This document shows positions 1 to 11,444 of a DNA stretch of 64,000 nt, in pieces. The stretch lies in the NCBI GenBank assembly GCA_963693285.1, contig OY848917.1, positions 15,128,192 to 15,192,191 of the forward strand. The letters are read 5' to 3'. The translations under genes were made by a program, and so were the position numbers. The stretch comes from Xestospongia muta (taxonomy: Eukaryota; Porifera; Demospongiae; Haplosclerida; Petrosiidae). The first letter of the stretch is position 1, and every line of letters starts with the position of its first letter. The notes below the pieces were generated by a model that saw nothing but the letters and a program-made list of their open reading frames with translations, ran no database searches and was not told the DNA's origin.

Positions 1-199
1 AAAATAAAAAATACTAAAAAAAGTTTTAGTTTCTGCTTGGGTTTAACAAATCCAGGAACTATGAAGTCCATACAAATAACCAACAGATGTATAAAATAAA
101 ATAACAGGAATGAAGACGGGAAGAAATTTAAAGACAGGAGTCCAAGAGTTACTAATCTTTTGATCAATAAGCAATTCCAAGAACATTAGTCCATATAAG

Positions 200-490
200 A
201 GATTCTAGGAGATGTGAAATCTCATTACAGTACAAAACCAAGTCCTCATACAAAGAAGTCTAAACCAAAATTAAAAAATTGATCTATTCTTTTAGCATTT
301 TTACTTACTTCAAGGTCTTCAGATTCTTTACTTTTAGGAGTTTTAGTAAGTTACAATAATGGTGTGATTGCAATGATGATGTACAAGGTATGTCAACCAT
401 TATGGTTTTAATGCTGTGGGATCTTCATATGTTGTTGGGAGAATTAATGAATTACGAGACTCAAGTTGAGTGCCTTGAGATACTAGAGAT
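200..490. repeat. Left arm of a ~2.7-kb-spaced inverted repeat
   Basis: Reverse complement of roughly 3135-3400, clearly similar over 250-290 bp. Shared stretches include CAAGGTATGTCAACCAT and GAGAATTAATGAA. Confidence 0.7.
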
Positions 491-833
491 GAGACAGATT
501 CCTGCAGAGTTTTAAATGAATTTTGTTTCTTAAACAATAGAATTACCAAATTAAATGAGCTGATGGCAATAGAATTAGGATTTGAACTTGATTGTGTGCT
601 AATTTTACTGAGCTTGTAAAACAGATAGCAGCCAGCCAGACTTTACCACCAAAACAAGTGAGAGATCCATATATGTTATAAACAACTTTATAGTTATTTA
701 ATTGAGTAAACTTCATTAGCTTACTTATAAGAATGTTGGATCAGAGGTGTTTCTATGAACATCAACTGATTAAATATATGCAAACCTATATAATGAATTA
801 ATACCTGTACTTAATATATTAATATTTTGTCAG

Positions 834-1490
834 GATATAACTGTTGAAGTACCAGACTCGACATTTGAGGCAGCTGAGGAGCTTGCACCTACACCATCCA
901 TTAACAATACTTCTCACAATATTGTCCAGCAACCCATCACATTGGATGAAGAAAACAGAGTTCCTGAAACATAGTCTACTTCAAGACAGTCCTAATCAAC
1001 CAATTATTCAATATAATGAGGGTTACACTCGACATATTCCTCCTAGTAACCATATCCTCATTAGTACACCTATAAATATATCAAACCCCATGTTTGGAAA
1101 TGTAATGAAACTTGAAGTACCAGACTCTACATTCGAACCAGCTGAGGCCATCATAGATTAAGTAAACAGAGTTCCTGGAGCATATTCCACTTTGAGACAA
1201 AGTCCTAATCAACCAAATATTCATGCAGGATTCCACTCAACATATTACTCCTAGTAGCCATGTTATAGATGAAAATGCACTCATGCATGTTGATAATTTA
1301 TGTCAGGAGCCATGTGAGTTAAGGGAAGAGGAGGTAGAGATAACCAAGAATGTGATGGTGTTAGATGAAGAAGAGGTTTTGGTTACATATGAAGACAAAG
1401 AATTAGAGGAAGAAGAGGAGGACATAGGTGAAAGGACCTTGTATGATATCGCTGAAGAAGAGAAGGTTGTTTATGATCCAGCTGTCTTAG
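834..1490 (+). pseudogene. Decayed repetitive acidic coding sequence
   Basis: After a CAG acceptor at 831-833 the frame reads DITVEVPDSTFEAAEELAP and ends at a stop. Two further diverged copies follow in other frames (KLEVPDSTFEPAEAIID; TQHITPSSHVIDENALM). The last part is a Glu-rich stretch (VLDEEEVLVTYEDKELEEEE) running to a GTAAAA donor. The tandem copies and frame changes suggest a relic of an internally repeated acidic protein. I do not recognise the family. Confidence 0.45.
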
Positions 1491-1570
1491 GTAAAATGTT
1501 GATCCATTGTCATTTCTTTGTGCAGATCTTACAAAATTCTTTATAGTAATGATACCTAGAGACAATAACA

Positions 1571-2106
1571 TTATTATATAATACCAAATAAACTTGTTTA
1601 AATTACATTTGAATCCCGAAAGTCATGTCCCCACTGTGATACACAATGTGCCTCATCAATAGCAATTAATGTAATATCTATATAAGAGAGAATAATATAT
1701 ATATAATAGAAGAGAGGTTATTAGTGCATCAAAGGAAATGGACTAAAGTAATAACTTGCCAATTAACTTGCCAATTTTCTGATGTAGTGAAAAGAGAAAG
1801 TCTCCACTGTAATCAACATACTCTGGAGTCAGATAAAGAACCCAAATCTTACCACTAAATTAATAAATAGAAAGTGATTATTCTAAAGTATGGTCCCTAT
1901 TATAACGTTGTTTGTTTGTTTGTCATTAAGATATTCCTACCTACAAATATAGATTTAGTATTGGTAATGAACATCCCGAGATGAAAATGTAACAGTAAAT
2001 TTGGAAATATTTTGAACATAGTTATTACGCTGCCCACTTTATAAAATGACTAGTCAAGGCTCACAACTGAATCATAAACATGACAATATGAACATTACAC
2101 ACGAAT
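1571..2106. other. AT-rich stretch, nothing recognised
   Basis: No open frame with coding features, no clear repeat. Confidence 0.4.
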
Positions 2107-2420
2107 AATTAACCCCTGCCACCTTTACATTAACTAGGGCTATAGAACTAAACTGTTGTCATGTCAGTTCTTACCACAAGAACGCCATTATAGGGAAGCT
2201 AACAATACTTTGCAAGGATTCTACTCTTTAGTGCACTTTACATTTGATAAGACTTTGTTACAAATAGGATAAGTAATTGTACAAATGATAATGGCTTAAG
2301 GTGTTTAATACAACCACATCAACTAAAAAGCTTTTCTTGGAGCCGCAATAACTCTTGTTCGTTCATAAGACTGTGTGGACTAAAGCTAATACCAAGTTCT
2401 TCCACGTTCTTAAATAAACT
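2107..2420. repeat. Dispersed ~310-bp repeat, copy 1
   Basis: Begins AACCCCTGCCACCTTTACAT; the same sequence recurs in direct orientation at 3563-3880 with moderate divergence. Confidence 0.75.
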
Positions 2421-2960
2421 TAAGTTGTTAATGTCACTTCATTTTAGTGTGTTGTTTCTACAATAGCCTTTGGAATGGGAAATGACAAATTCATTATTCA
2501 GGTATAATTAAAGATATAGTCTTTCGAGAACACAAGGACAAGATGTTGAAAGAATTGGATTACTTTTTTGAGCTCTTTGGAATGTAGAAGAAGGTAAATA
2601 CACACAAAAAAAATTCATTGAATTTTTTCCATAGAATGCTCCTTCAACGTTTCAATGTTGCAATAGCTGCAAAAGAAAGTTTATGTCATGACAGTTGTAA
2701 TGTACACACATGTACACACACATGTATATTCATATTATATTAGAATTAGGAGAGATGCTGTGGACAGTACATCTACTCTTATGAGGCAAAACTATTGTTA
2801 GTTGTTGATATAAGACTATTCTTTATGCAAATTTGTTATATATGTACATATTGAAGGGAAACTCATTTAATGGAAGATATGGAATTAGTTTCCAATCCTT
2901 ATATCAGAGGCTCAGTAAGTGTTGCATAATAACACTCATGAATAGAAATCTCAGAAGGTA
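2421..2960. other. AT-rich stretch, nothing recognised
   Basis: Short TACACACATG repeats near 2.70 kb only. Confidence 0.4.
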
Positions 2961-3134
2961 CCTTGTACTATGAGAAAGTCACTTGCATGGCAAAGGAAAG
3001 TGTGGCAATCGTATTCTGTGGAGAGTTTGTTTTGTCTTTAGGTCACAATCTGAATAATGGTGGTAATCATTTGGTATATTATACAATTATTCTTTTACTA
3101 TTTATGATTTTTTCTCTTGTAACATACAAATCTG

Positions 3135-3400
3135 TCACCTCTAGTATCTCAAGGAACTCACATGACTCTCGTAGTTCATTAATTCTCCAACAACAGAAGA
3201 TCCCACAGCATTCAAAACCATTATGGTTGACATACCTTGTCCATCATTATTACAACCTACCAAAGCTCCTAAAAGTAAAGAAATTGAAGACCAAGAATAA
3301 ATCCTTATTTTGCTTTAGACTTCTTTGAATGAGGAATTGATTTTGTACCATAATAAGATTGCAGATTAGCCTGAGGAGTCTTTTCATGAGCTAACATCTC
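3135..3400. repeat. Right arm of the inverted repeat
   Basis: Contains the reverse complement of the left arm. On this strand a short frame reads MVDIPCPSLLQPTKAPKSKE; the left arm encodes a similar peptide on the opposite strand. Both may be copies of one exon. The neighbouring frame from 2963 has a membrane-like stretch (YYTIILLLFMIFSLV) but no family match. Confidence 0.6.
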
Positions 3401-3562
3401 ATTACTAGTAGTAATTTTTAAGGCATAATTTGGTTCTCTTTTTACCTGAGACAACCAATTCATACCCTTAGCTGAACAGAGAAACATAACAAAACATGCA
3501 CAACTCGTAGCACATACTTGAGTGTTCAACAGTTTTACTGCAACCTTTTCTGATATAGTCTG

Positions 3563-3880
3563 ATAACCCCTGCCATCTTTGCATTAACTAGGGCTTTAGA
3601 ACTAAACTGTTGTTCTTACCACTAGACTGCCATTATAGCAAAGCTTGTTAACAATACGTTTGCAATGCTTCCATACTTTAGTGCACTTTTTGTAAACCTG
3701 ATAAGTCTTTGTTACAAATAGGATAAGCAATTCTACAAATTGTAACAATGGCTTAGCTCTTTACTTCAGTCATATCAACTAAAGCATTTTTAGCAAAACA
3801 TTTAACACGCAGAATTTTGTAAGAGCTGCAATAACTCCTCTTGTTTGTTCATAACACCGTGGACTAACAGCTAATACTAA
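3563..3880. repeat. Dispersed ~310-bp repeat, copy 2
   Basis: Begins AACCCCTGCCATCTTTGCAT. Same order of blocks as copy 1 with small insertions. No coding content; probably an old non-autonomous element. Confidence 0.75.
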
Positions 3881-4064
3881 GCTATTCAATGTGGTTTGAC
3901 TGTATTCAGTGTGCAATATGACAAATACAAATATGAAGTGAACAAAATACTAGTGATAGGAGCACAAAGAATCTATGCTTATAATAGTGATGGTCAGTGA
4001 CTGAGTTAATACAGTCATTATATATATCTCAATCCTATATAGATAGTCATGAGTCATGATGCAG

Positions 4065-4345
4065 ACTCCTACATCTCCACAAGAGATGCTAGCCATCCAG
4101 TCTTCACACTTACCTGTGTCTCTTGATGGCAACTGTACAGATGGAGGTAATCCATTCAATATTACTAATGGTGACCTATCTCAGTAGTCAATGAAGCAGG
4201 ATCTGTTACACAGGTGACAGTAACAGTGAGGATAAGAGAGACTGGTACTACTTACCAGCATACTGTTCCAATGCCAGAGTAGTAAATGGCACTGCTGATA
4301 GTGTCACTGCTACAAATAGTAGTAGTACCTCACAGTCTATGACAG
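4065..4345 (+). pseudogene. Ig-like domain exon relic
   Basis: Bounded by a GCAG acceptor and an ACAG|GTAATC donor. One frame gives STRDASHPVFTLTCVS, resembling the B-strand Cys of sponge Ig-like domains. After frame changes VNEAGSVTQVTVTVRIRE and WYYLPAYCSNARVVNGTADS resemble later strands. Stops and shifts break it, and the assignment rests on pattern memory. Confidence 0.4.
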
Positions 4346-4394
4346 GTAATCACTGAGTAGAATGGTATACACATATCTTGTTATATCTTTGTTA

Positions 4395-4645
4395 TAAGCA
4401 ACCCTACAAATACATCAGAGAACATAGTAACATCCCTCGTCTAGCAGTTACAAGTAACAGTACAAATACATCAAGGAACAGATTAACAGCCCTAGCTTAG
4501 CATTTAACCTGTTCATGGACATTTTGGTTAAGCAACCCTACAAAATACATCAAGAAACATAATAACAGCCCTGCTCTAACATTAGAAGTAACCCTACAAA
4601 ATACATCAAGGAACACAGTAAAAAGCCCTGGTCTAGCATTTAAAG
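4395..4645. repeat. Tandem repeat of about 60 bp, four copies
   Basis: Diverged units of AGCAACCCTACAAATACATC followed by an AGGAACA...AACAGCCCT...CTAGCA segment. Confidence 0.7.
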
Positions 4646-4949
4646 AGTGTGCACATGATTTTTCCTGCCTAGCCACCGTGTGCAAGTAATGGTTCTCTGG
4701 AGACCTTTGACAGGGCTCTTTCCCTCCTTTGAGTGGACTATCTCCCTCATTTGACTGACTCATGAGATTTTCATCTATTAAGACATTTTTTTAGTTTCAG
4801 TGTTTTGACTCCACTAATTTACTGTATCATAGAATGTACCAAGAACAAAAGTAATGAGAGGGAGTATCAAAAGAGTAATTCATATGTTATGAAATCATAC
4901 AATTGATCAATGGATGAATAAAGCAATGATTGGTGAGTTACATGTTAGA

Positions 4950-5130
4950 AAAATAACATTTGACTGGTTCTCCAATCAGTCATTTTAATCAAGGTATTTT
5001 TAGATGTTTACTTTGTTTATCATTTAACTTGTTTATTGTTTATTTAGTTTAGGGTTCAGTACTCTCACAAGATATCAACAAACTGGATGGAATCCACACA
5101 GATAAGAGAGACTTCACAATGGTAGTAGTT
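4950..5130 (+). repeat. Segment shared with 61.96-62.18 kb (copy 1)
   Basis: Begins ACATTTGACTGGTTCTCCAA and ends with a coding-like stretch VLSQDINKLDGIHTDKRDFT. The second copy at the other end of the window encodes ILSQDISKPDEIHTDQRDYT. Conserved peptide sense suggests an exon of a duplicated gene. Confidence 0.6.
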
Positions 5131-5571
5131 ACCTTTATACTCATATGATCTTAATATTTGACATATACTAGTAGCAATAGATTCACATGTAACATAGCAA
5201 CATATCTAAATTTTATTAATGATAAAAACAAACATGTAAAGTTAATAATTGTTGGTTTTAATTAGAACTGAATTGAGTATTACATTTCAAAGTACAGAAT
5301 TTTATTAAAACAAGCACTAGTTACCACAAGTAGCAAGTCTCCAAAAATCCATGTGGTCTTTGTGAATATGAGAGTGAATAGTAAGAATGTTACATTGCAC
5401 AAAATCTTTAACATTATATTGCACAAAATCTTTAACATTATATTACTGCTCTTAAATATTACATTAATGTTTTATAATTATAACAATCTCCCCTTGTTTT
5501 ACTAGTACATGTACATGTAAATTAATGAATATCTTTTGTTTTACAGATTTTAGCAAATTTCCAAACACAGA

Positions 5572-5682
5572 CTATATTATTAAGGACCTATGAATTGTAT
5601 AGTTTGAAAATGAACCAGTCCCTTTTATAATAGAAATACTACCAGTAAAGGCTGCCTCAGATTTTCTATTAACATCAACAAC
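5572..5682 (-). CDS. DUF917 gene, last visible exon
   Basis: 37 codons with stop. Opens VVDVNRKSEAAFTGSISI and ends SLII. Early termination compared with the family is possible. Confidence 0.6.
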   Translation of the reverse strand, partial: VVDVNRKSEAAFTGSISIIKGTGSFSNYTIHRSLII

Positions 5683-6911
5683 CTGTAGAAAACAAAGTCA
5701 CATATAAAGGATATGAAGGAACAATAGATTTATAAAATATAAACTAGAGACATATTATAAATTTGGTGCTCTACGCAATAAAAATGTAAGAGTGTACTAT
5801 TTAATCATCAAAATATAACAAGTCTGTTAATTATGTGTATATAGTTAAATAATAAATAATAATATAATTATGTAAATAACATATTATTTTGCAAACAAGA
5901 CCAAGTAAAAAGGTACCAAGTAAAAAGGTAATATGTAACTAACAATAGACACGAGTCTTTTTCATACTTACTTTACCAGTTAGTAGTAGGAGACCTTGTT
6001 GTTGAGTAATAATAGCTTCAATCACATTACATTGACTTTGTTTAGCTCTATATATAGCTCGTCCCAACTGCCAAACACGACTTAAATAATGTAATATACA
6101 AGTATTGAGCACTTCATATAACGTCATAAGTAGAAAACAGACAGCACAACTCATACTGAGAGAGATAGAGAGAGAGATATCAAGACTAGCATCTTCATTT
6201 ATTATCAAACTTACCCCATCTTCATACAGTCAGTTCTGAAGACATCCTCCAAATCCTTTGTAGATGACACCCGAGAAATGGCCACCTTGTTTCCCTTCTC
6301 ATCAGCAACACAACTTGGAAATGAGTGTAACCCATTAATAAAGGGAAGGAACATCTACATAGAAAATAAAAAATATACTAAATTGAATTTAATTAACAGA
6401 AATCTCATTTTTTGAGAAAATAATTTCTCATATAATTTGACTCTGCATAATTACTCCTCCCCCAAGGTAAACTCAGTGCATAATAACTACATAAATCACA
6501 AACCTGTAATTCTGGAAAAGCTCTTCCCATTCCGTCAGCATCCAATACAGGTAGTCCTACTCTAGCACCTGTTACTAATGGCTCAAATGAATTAACACCA
6601 CCAATTTTAGCAGATATCAATCCTGTATTCTATTGGCCTAAATTGTATTTAAAATAAGTTAAGTTTGACTATAATAAATTAATAATTACTAATAGGAAAC
6701 TAAAGTCATTGAGTGAAGTACTTCCTTAAAAGAATACTTTGATATTGTTTTTAACTTACCAGAGGTATAGATGAACCGTTAAATTCATATTGTGGTAATG
6801 TTGTGTGATCTATAATCCAGACATCATGGCCATTTTCTAATTTTTCTGTTGACAATTTAATGTTATCCTTCTCCAGTGTTTTCCCAAAGTTATTCTCCTC
6901 TTTACACAAAC
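5572..6911 (-). CDS. DUF917-domain protein, C-terminal part (5 exons, 5' end missing)
   Basis: Five exons join in one frame of 236 residues: 6760-6911, 6504-6629, 6215-6354, 5972-6155 and 5572-5682, each with GT-AG signals and matching phase. Exon 2 contains ARVGLPVLDADGMGRAFPEL; exon 3 NGLHSFPSCVADEKGNKVAI and STKDLEDVFRTDCMKMG; exon 4 RVWQLGRAIYRAKQ. These are hallmarks of DUF917 (S-methylthiohydantoin desulfurase-like), usually fused behind hydantoinase/oxoprolinase domains and thought to act on cyclic amides. The N-terminal half is not visible; a MITE lies 60 bp upstream. The frame stops at TAG earlier than I expect for the family, so this may be a truncated or dying gene. Confidence 0.72.
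5972..6155 (-). CDS. DUF917 gene, exon 4
   Basis: 184 nt completing the split Gly codon. Encodes LSRVWQLGRAIYRAKQSQCN and ends LLLTGK before GTAAGT. A (GA)-rich tract forms its polypyrimidine signal on the minus strand. Confidence 0.72.
6215..6354 (-). CDS. DUF917 gene, exon 3
   Basis: 140 nt, starting phase 0 and leaving two bases. Encodes CVADEKGNKVAISRVSSTKD. Confidence 0.75.
6504..6629 (-). CDS. DUF917 gene, exon 2
   Basis: 42 codons, phase 0-0. Reads NTGLISAKIGGVNSFEPL then VTGARVGLPVLDADGMGRAF. It is the best-conserved block of the domain. Confidence 0.75.
6760..6911 (-). CDS. DUF917 gene, first visible exon
   Basis: Acceptor CCTGTAG with an upstream TACTAAAT branch-like motif. Encodes KLSTEKLENGHDVWIIDHTT and ends SSIPL before GTAAGT. 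It needs one base from an upstream exon, which I cannot find. Confidence 0.55.
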
Positions 6912-6976
6912 CTACAGGATATTTAGTAGCACCATAACAATACAACAGTTAGAAACTAAGAAAGGTACTACGTATA

Positions 6977-7463
6977 TACCGTATAGCGGTTTTTTTCGGG
7001 GGTAAAATTTTCGTGGATATCAAAAATTTTGTTGGTTCGTGGCGAAAATTTGGTGGTCGAGCGATCTAGTCTAAACCACACCCCATTATACACGTGGTGT
7101 ACAAATGGTGTACTTCGAAATTCAAGCCATGATACGACGCAGTACAAAGTTAAGGGATCTGGGATGCTAAATTTGGGGAACAACTTGAGTGCCAGAGAGA
7201 AACGAGTTAGCAGCTGCAATCGAAGTTGATGGTACAGATTGTGCTAAAGGGCCATGAGGATCGGGTAGGTTGTTCTTTTCCATCTTGAAGTATCGAAACA
7301 AGCCCATACTGAATCTAAGACTAGTGTACGCATGAATGGGCGTGGCACATTGCATCTAATTAACTTTCGTGGGTAAATATTTCGTGTTTTGTTTCTCAAT
7401 CGCGAAAACCACGAAAATTTTACCCCCCCCCCCTTCCGAAAAAACCCTGCTATATATAGGGTA
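6977..7463. mobile_element. MITE of about 490 bp with terminal inverted repeats
   Basis: The left end reads TACCGTATAGCGGTTTTTTT then CGGGGGTAAAATTTTCGTGG. The right end reads TACCCTATATATAGCAGGG, TTTTTTCGG and GGGGTAAAATTTTCGTGG as reverse complement. The internal GC content exceeds that of the surroundings. Open frames inside are incidental and no transposase is present. A C-homopolymer (about 10-12 C) lies in the right arm. Confidence 0.8.
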
Positions 7464-7961
7464 ATATCCATGTACCAAATGACAGTATTAAAGTTCCTCT
7501 TTTTTTTAAACACTAAATTCCATACCAGGATTATCACATCCATATACTTGGGGGTTAAAAATTGTACTTGTAGTTACATGAACTACAAAATAATTCTATT
7601 CTAATTCTTTACCTGAAGCTAGTATATTTTGCATTACATGTAGACATTGACAAGATTTCCACATGGATTACTAGTATTAGATTCACTTACTGATATTAAT
7701 TACTAGTATTAGATATTGACATCAAAGAAGAAGAATTCAAGAAGATTGTCAGGGTATTTATCATAATATATTGCCACTGTATTGCTCCTTTTACATTAAA
7801 TGTACAATTAGGCATTTAAGAGACAATGTTTATGTCCTTTCATTAAAGAAAATTGAAGCACTTGAAAATTGTCTTGTGTCCAATCTTGTCCACATAGATT
7901 CAGATTTAGAATGTCTTTATAATTTAGGTTAAAAACTGAAGCATATAATCTTTTATATCAT

Positions 7962-8083
7962 TTAAATGATATCATCTCTTAGGTTGTTCAATTTCTTTTT
8001 AATTTGTTCCAGTGTCAATTTGTCTGCTGTTCCATCAATGACCTTATCCACTCTATCTTTAATACATAGCATTATTAAAGTAT
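7962..8083 (-). CDS. Possible terminal exon of an unrecognised gene
   Basis: After a TTTGTAG acceptor the frame needs one upstream base, then encodes TLIMLCIKDRVDKVIDGTAD and KLTLEQIKKKLNNLRDDII and stops at TAA. It looks like a charged amphipathic helix. No upstream partner exon found; it could be a relic. Confidence 0.4.
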
Positions 8084-8268
8084 CTACAAAGGGAAGAAGG
8101 TAAATGTTATTGATTACTCATTGATGGTAGATTCAGACCAACGAGATGCAGCTATCTTCATTATATACCACTAGTGTAATTATTTAAAATTAATTGTTTT
8201 CAATTTCTTCTTTTTCCATGTTTTTGGGCTTTGCTAGTCTAACTGATGGTATCTTTTATCTTTTACAG

Positions 8269-8361
8269 GTGCTGAAGAATTGTTGTTGTGGAGCTATAGT
8301 TATATTTATTGGTTTGTGTTGTTGTATTGGTGGAAATACTCCTTTCATCTGTTCTAAATGA
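8269..8361 (+). CDS. Possible terminal exon with membrane segment
   Basis: A pyrimidine-rich acceptor ending TTTTACAG precedes 30 codons and TGA. The peptide VLKNCCCGAIVIFIGLCCCI has a Cys-rich hydrophobic stretch like a membrane or tail anchor. No upstream exon was identified, so this is weak. Confidence 0.25.
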   Translation: MLKNCCCGAIVIFIGLCCCIGGNTPFICSK

Positions 8362-10740
8362 CATTTTATCAGTACTATTGTGTTACCAAGTTGTGCATTA
8401 ATACTTTGTAATATTTGTTTATGAATACATACAGTCTGAATCTATGTTTTAAGCTTCAATCAGTCCTGTGTTCACATAATTATTATAAGAAATGACTTAG
8501 TTTTTATCAAAAAAGAGGCAAAACTCAACATAGCTTAACAACTTGTAATCACACAGTTTTGTCTCCAGTATCACCAATGTTTCAAATAGAAGTCACACAA
8601 TTACTGGATTGGGCACTACATGTGTAATTATAAATAGCAATGCTATATATGCTGATGTCAAAAATTACAACAATTACTTTGTTACTTTCACTGCATGACT
8701 AGAAGGCTGTTGTTAGTTTCAATCAATTTCAAGTTTGTACTAATACAATCTCCTTTTCTACCCACTCCTACTTTATTATATGTATGTGAACTCTGACCAC
8801 ATATCTATGATGCATACATAGAATATTGTATTTTGTTGAGTTTGAACGTATGGAACAAATATCTATCAATTCAGATATATAAGAATACTATTCAGTATAT
8901 GATTGGTACTGTGTGATATCCTAACACCAGTTATCTGGACATTTTACATTCAGCTAAAATCTCTGTCATACCATACAAAATATTAACTAATACAACACCA
9001 TATAAAACTTATTGTAGTTTGTTAAATTGCCTTGAACGATAATATGACGTAAAAATGGTGATCATCTATTAATGCTTATGTAAAAGATAAAGTCAGACTT
9101 AGTTCAACAGTAGTAAAGTTGACTATTCTAATACAATGTTTATGCACTCATGATTCTATATGGCTCTACTTTTTTGCTAGGTCAATAGCTAGAGTCATTA
9201 CGTATGAATTAAAATACATTGAATATTTTCAATCATTTACTAAACAAATTAACTTATTAGAAGCAAGATACAGTTCAGTGGAAAGTTAGTACAGTTGTCA
9301 GTGATCTGTGACTAGTGCAAAGTAAAGCATTATAATGTGGAGACCTAGCAATAAGAACCAAACTAATTGAAACTACATACCATACAGAAGTGTCAATTTA
9401 AGAGATGTAAGTAAAGTTGCTACTGAAATATAAGAAAATGCTTGCAGAAGCTTAAGTTTAAAAATATCACACAAAGTAGAGATTCCTGTTGAGCACATAC
9501 TTTTTGAGGAAAGGTTTGCATGATCGTCATAATAGTGACAATAACTTTGTAATTCAAATAGGATATAAAATGGTCAAGATTCATTTTATACTCTTGGCTA
9601 AGGTTTGTACTAATTGTTTCAAACTAAATCCTAGAATCATCACACTCTTACACATGACAGCTTTTAAACTGAAACTGCATGTCTTGTTTACAACATATAT
9701 ACAAGCCAATGACTATAGTTAATATTCACTAACATGGAGAAAATAAACTTTACCTTCTCTGATGATATCAAAAAATATCCAAGATAAAGTTGTATCAATG
9801 ATAAGTAAATGTACCAATGACTAAGTGTCCTGTATGTTCTATATACACACAAGAGTATCATTATTGTATATACAAGTACAACATTTTGTAAAGAGCAGGT
9901 GCTACATCATGATATTGTGTACATGACAACATTATGTGTAATGTATAAGTAAATTTATATTGTACTAACTATATTAACATCTAAATTTCCTCCATTGTTA
10001 ATTAAGTGTAGCAACTTCAGTCTTTTCAATACTTGCAGTATAATGCAAAGGACTCTTGTTGTGGTGGAAGATATTGATAAAATTAATAATACAATATAAA
10101 GTAACACACGTACATAGACTGTACTGATACACCATGACAAAATGTTTGTTATTACTATTGTATCACAGAATAACTGTTAATTACTGTTATGTGGGTGTGT
10201 CTGTTACATCCAGTCAACTTGTACAATATACGTTTTCATTTACTATCATGTAATAAAGTTATTACTTCTTCATGTTGACATAATATTGTATACAAGAGAG
10301 AACATACACAGTAGAAAATGTAAGTTAGCAATGATATAAGTAGGTAGAAAATACTAAAAAAATATCCACATATACTGTATAAAGCAGTATGTCTGTGTTA
10401 TTCTAACTAGAGGACCTTAAAAGACTTTTTATTAGACTCTATGCATTATAATTCTGTATGACAAGTTTATAATGTTATATTTGTTATTAATGTTAGTTAT
10501 ATTGAGGAATGTACAGTAATCACAACTCACTGAATGACATAAGTCAGAGAAATTAACAGACATCATAATAATTATCTGGACTAAATATCATTGAGTAAAC
10601 AAATTAGTAACTGATATTCTTTTTTTATTCTTAATTGTTATTCAATTTGATTGACATTAGCATTAGTTTCATAATTTATACAACATATCTTTTTTGAAAT
10701 GACAAACAATAAATTTATTTCTATGACATTTTGTAGAAGC
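8362..10740. other. AT-rich stretch, nothing recognised
   Basis: Only short open frames without family features; no clear repeats. Confidence 0.4.
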
Positions 10741-10760
10741 TAACATCATACTAAATCTAA

Positions 10761-11440
10761 TGCTATTAAGAACACTTAAAAGTTATATAAACAAAGCAAT
10801 TAACTGACTAGACAGTGCTAGGGTTGAAGACATATAAGTCCAGGTTGTACTATAGGTAGTGTAATAAGCCCACATATGCATAGTTATGATACTCTGTTGA
10901 GTCGCTGCTTTACAGGGTTCTTCTTTGATATAAATGTAACAAGAAACTGCCATATATATTGACATGATTTGAGTCTCTATTTTTACGTTATAATTGCATA
11001 TCTGTTGACTCTGCCTCAAAGAGTATCCATGCTGAAAGTTCACTATTTCACTGGGCTGCTATTATCTGAGTCTACATGTATTAATTCTAAATTGATGGTC
11101 CACTTTGTTGCTATTAAGACCACTTAGAAGTTGTGCAAACAAAGCAATGAACTGACTAGACAGTCCTAGGGTTGAAGACATATTAGTGCTTATTGTACTA
11201 TAGGTAGTGTAACAAGCCCACCTATGCATATTTATAATACTCTGGTACATTTAATGTAAGTCATTGCTTTACAGGCTACTTCTTTGAGATAAATATAACA
11301 ATAAACTGTTATGTATATTGAGATGATTTGAGTCTCTATTCTTTAGTCATAATTGCATATCTGTTTACTCTGCCTCAGAGAGTATCCACGCAGAAAGTTC
11401 AATGTTTCAGCAGCTACTATTATCTGAGTCTACATGTATT
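10761..11440. repeat. Two-copy tandem duplication, period about 350 bp
   Basis: Copies begin GCTATTAAGA at 10761 and 11111 and both end near TCTGAGTCTACATGTATT. They are moderately diverged. The minus-strand frames inside are shared only because of the duplication. Confidence 0.8.
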
Positions 11441-11444
11441 GTCC

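Noticed and set aside
7029..7604. Several open frames on both strands at 7.0-7.6 kb
   Set aside because: They fall inside or overlap the MITE and have no protein features.
10783..11250. Two related minus-strand frames suggesting a small gene pair
   Set aside because: Explained by the 350-bp tandem duplication; the frames differ in length and lack coding features.
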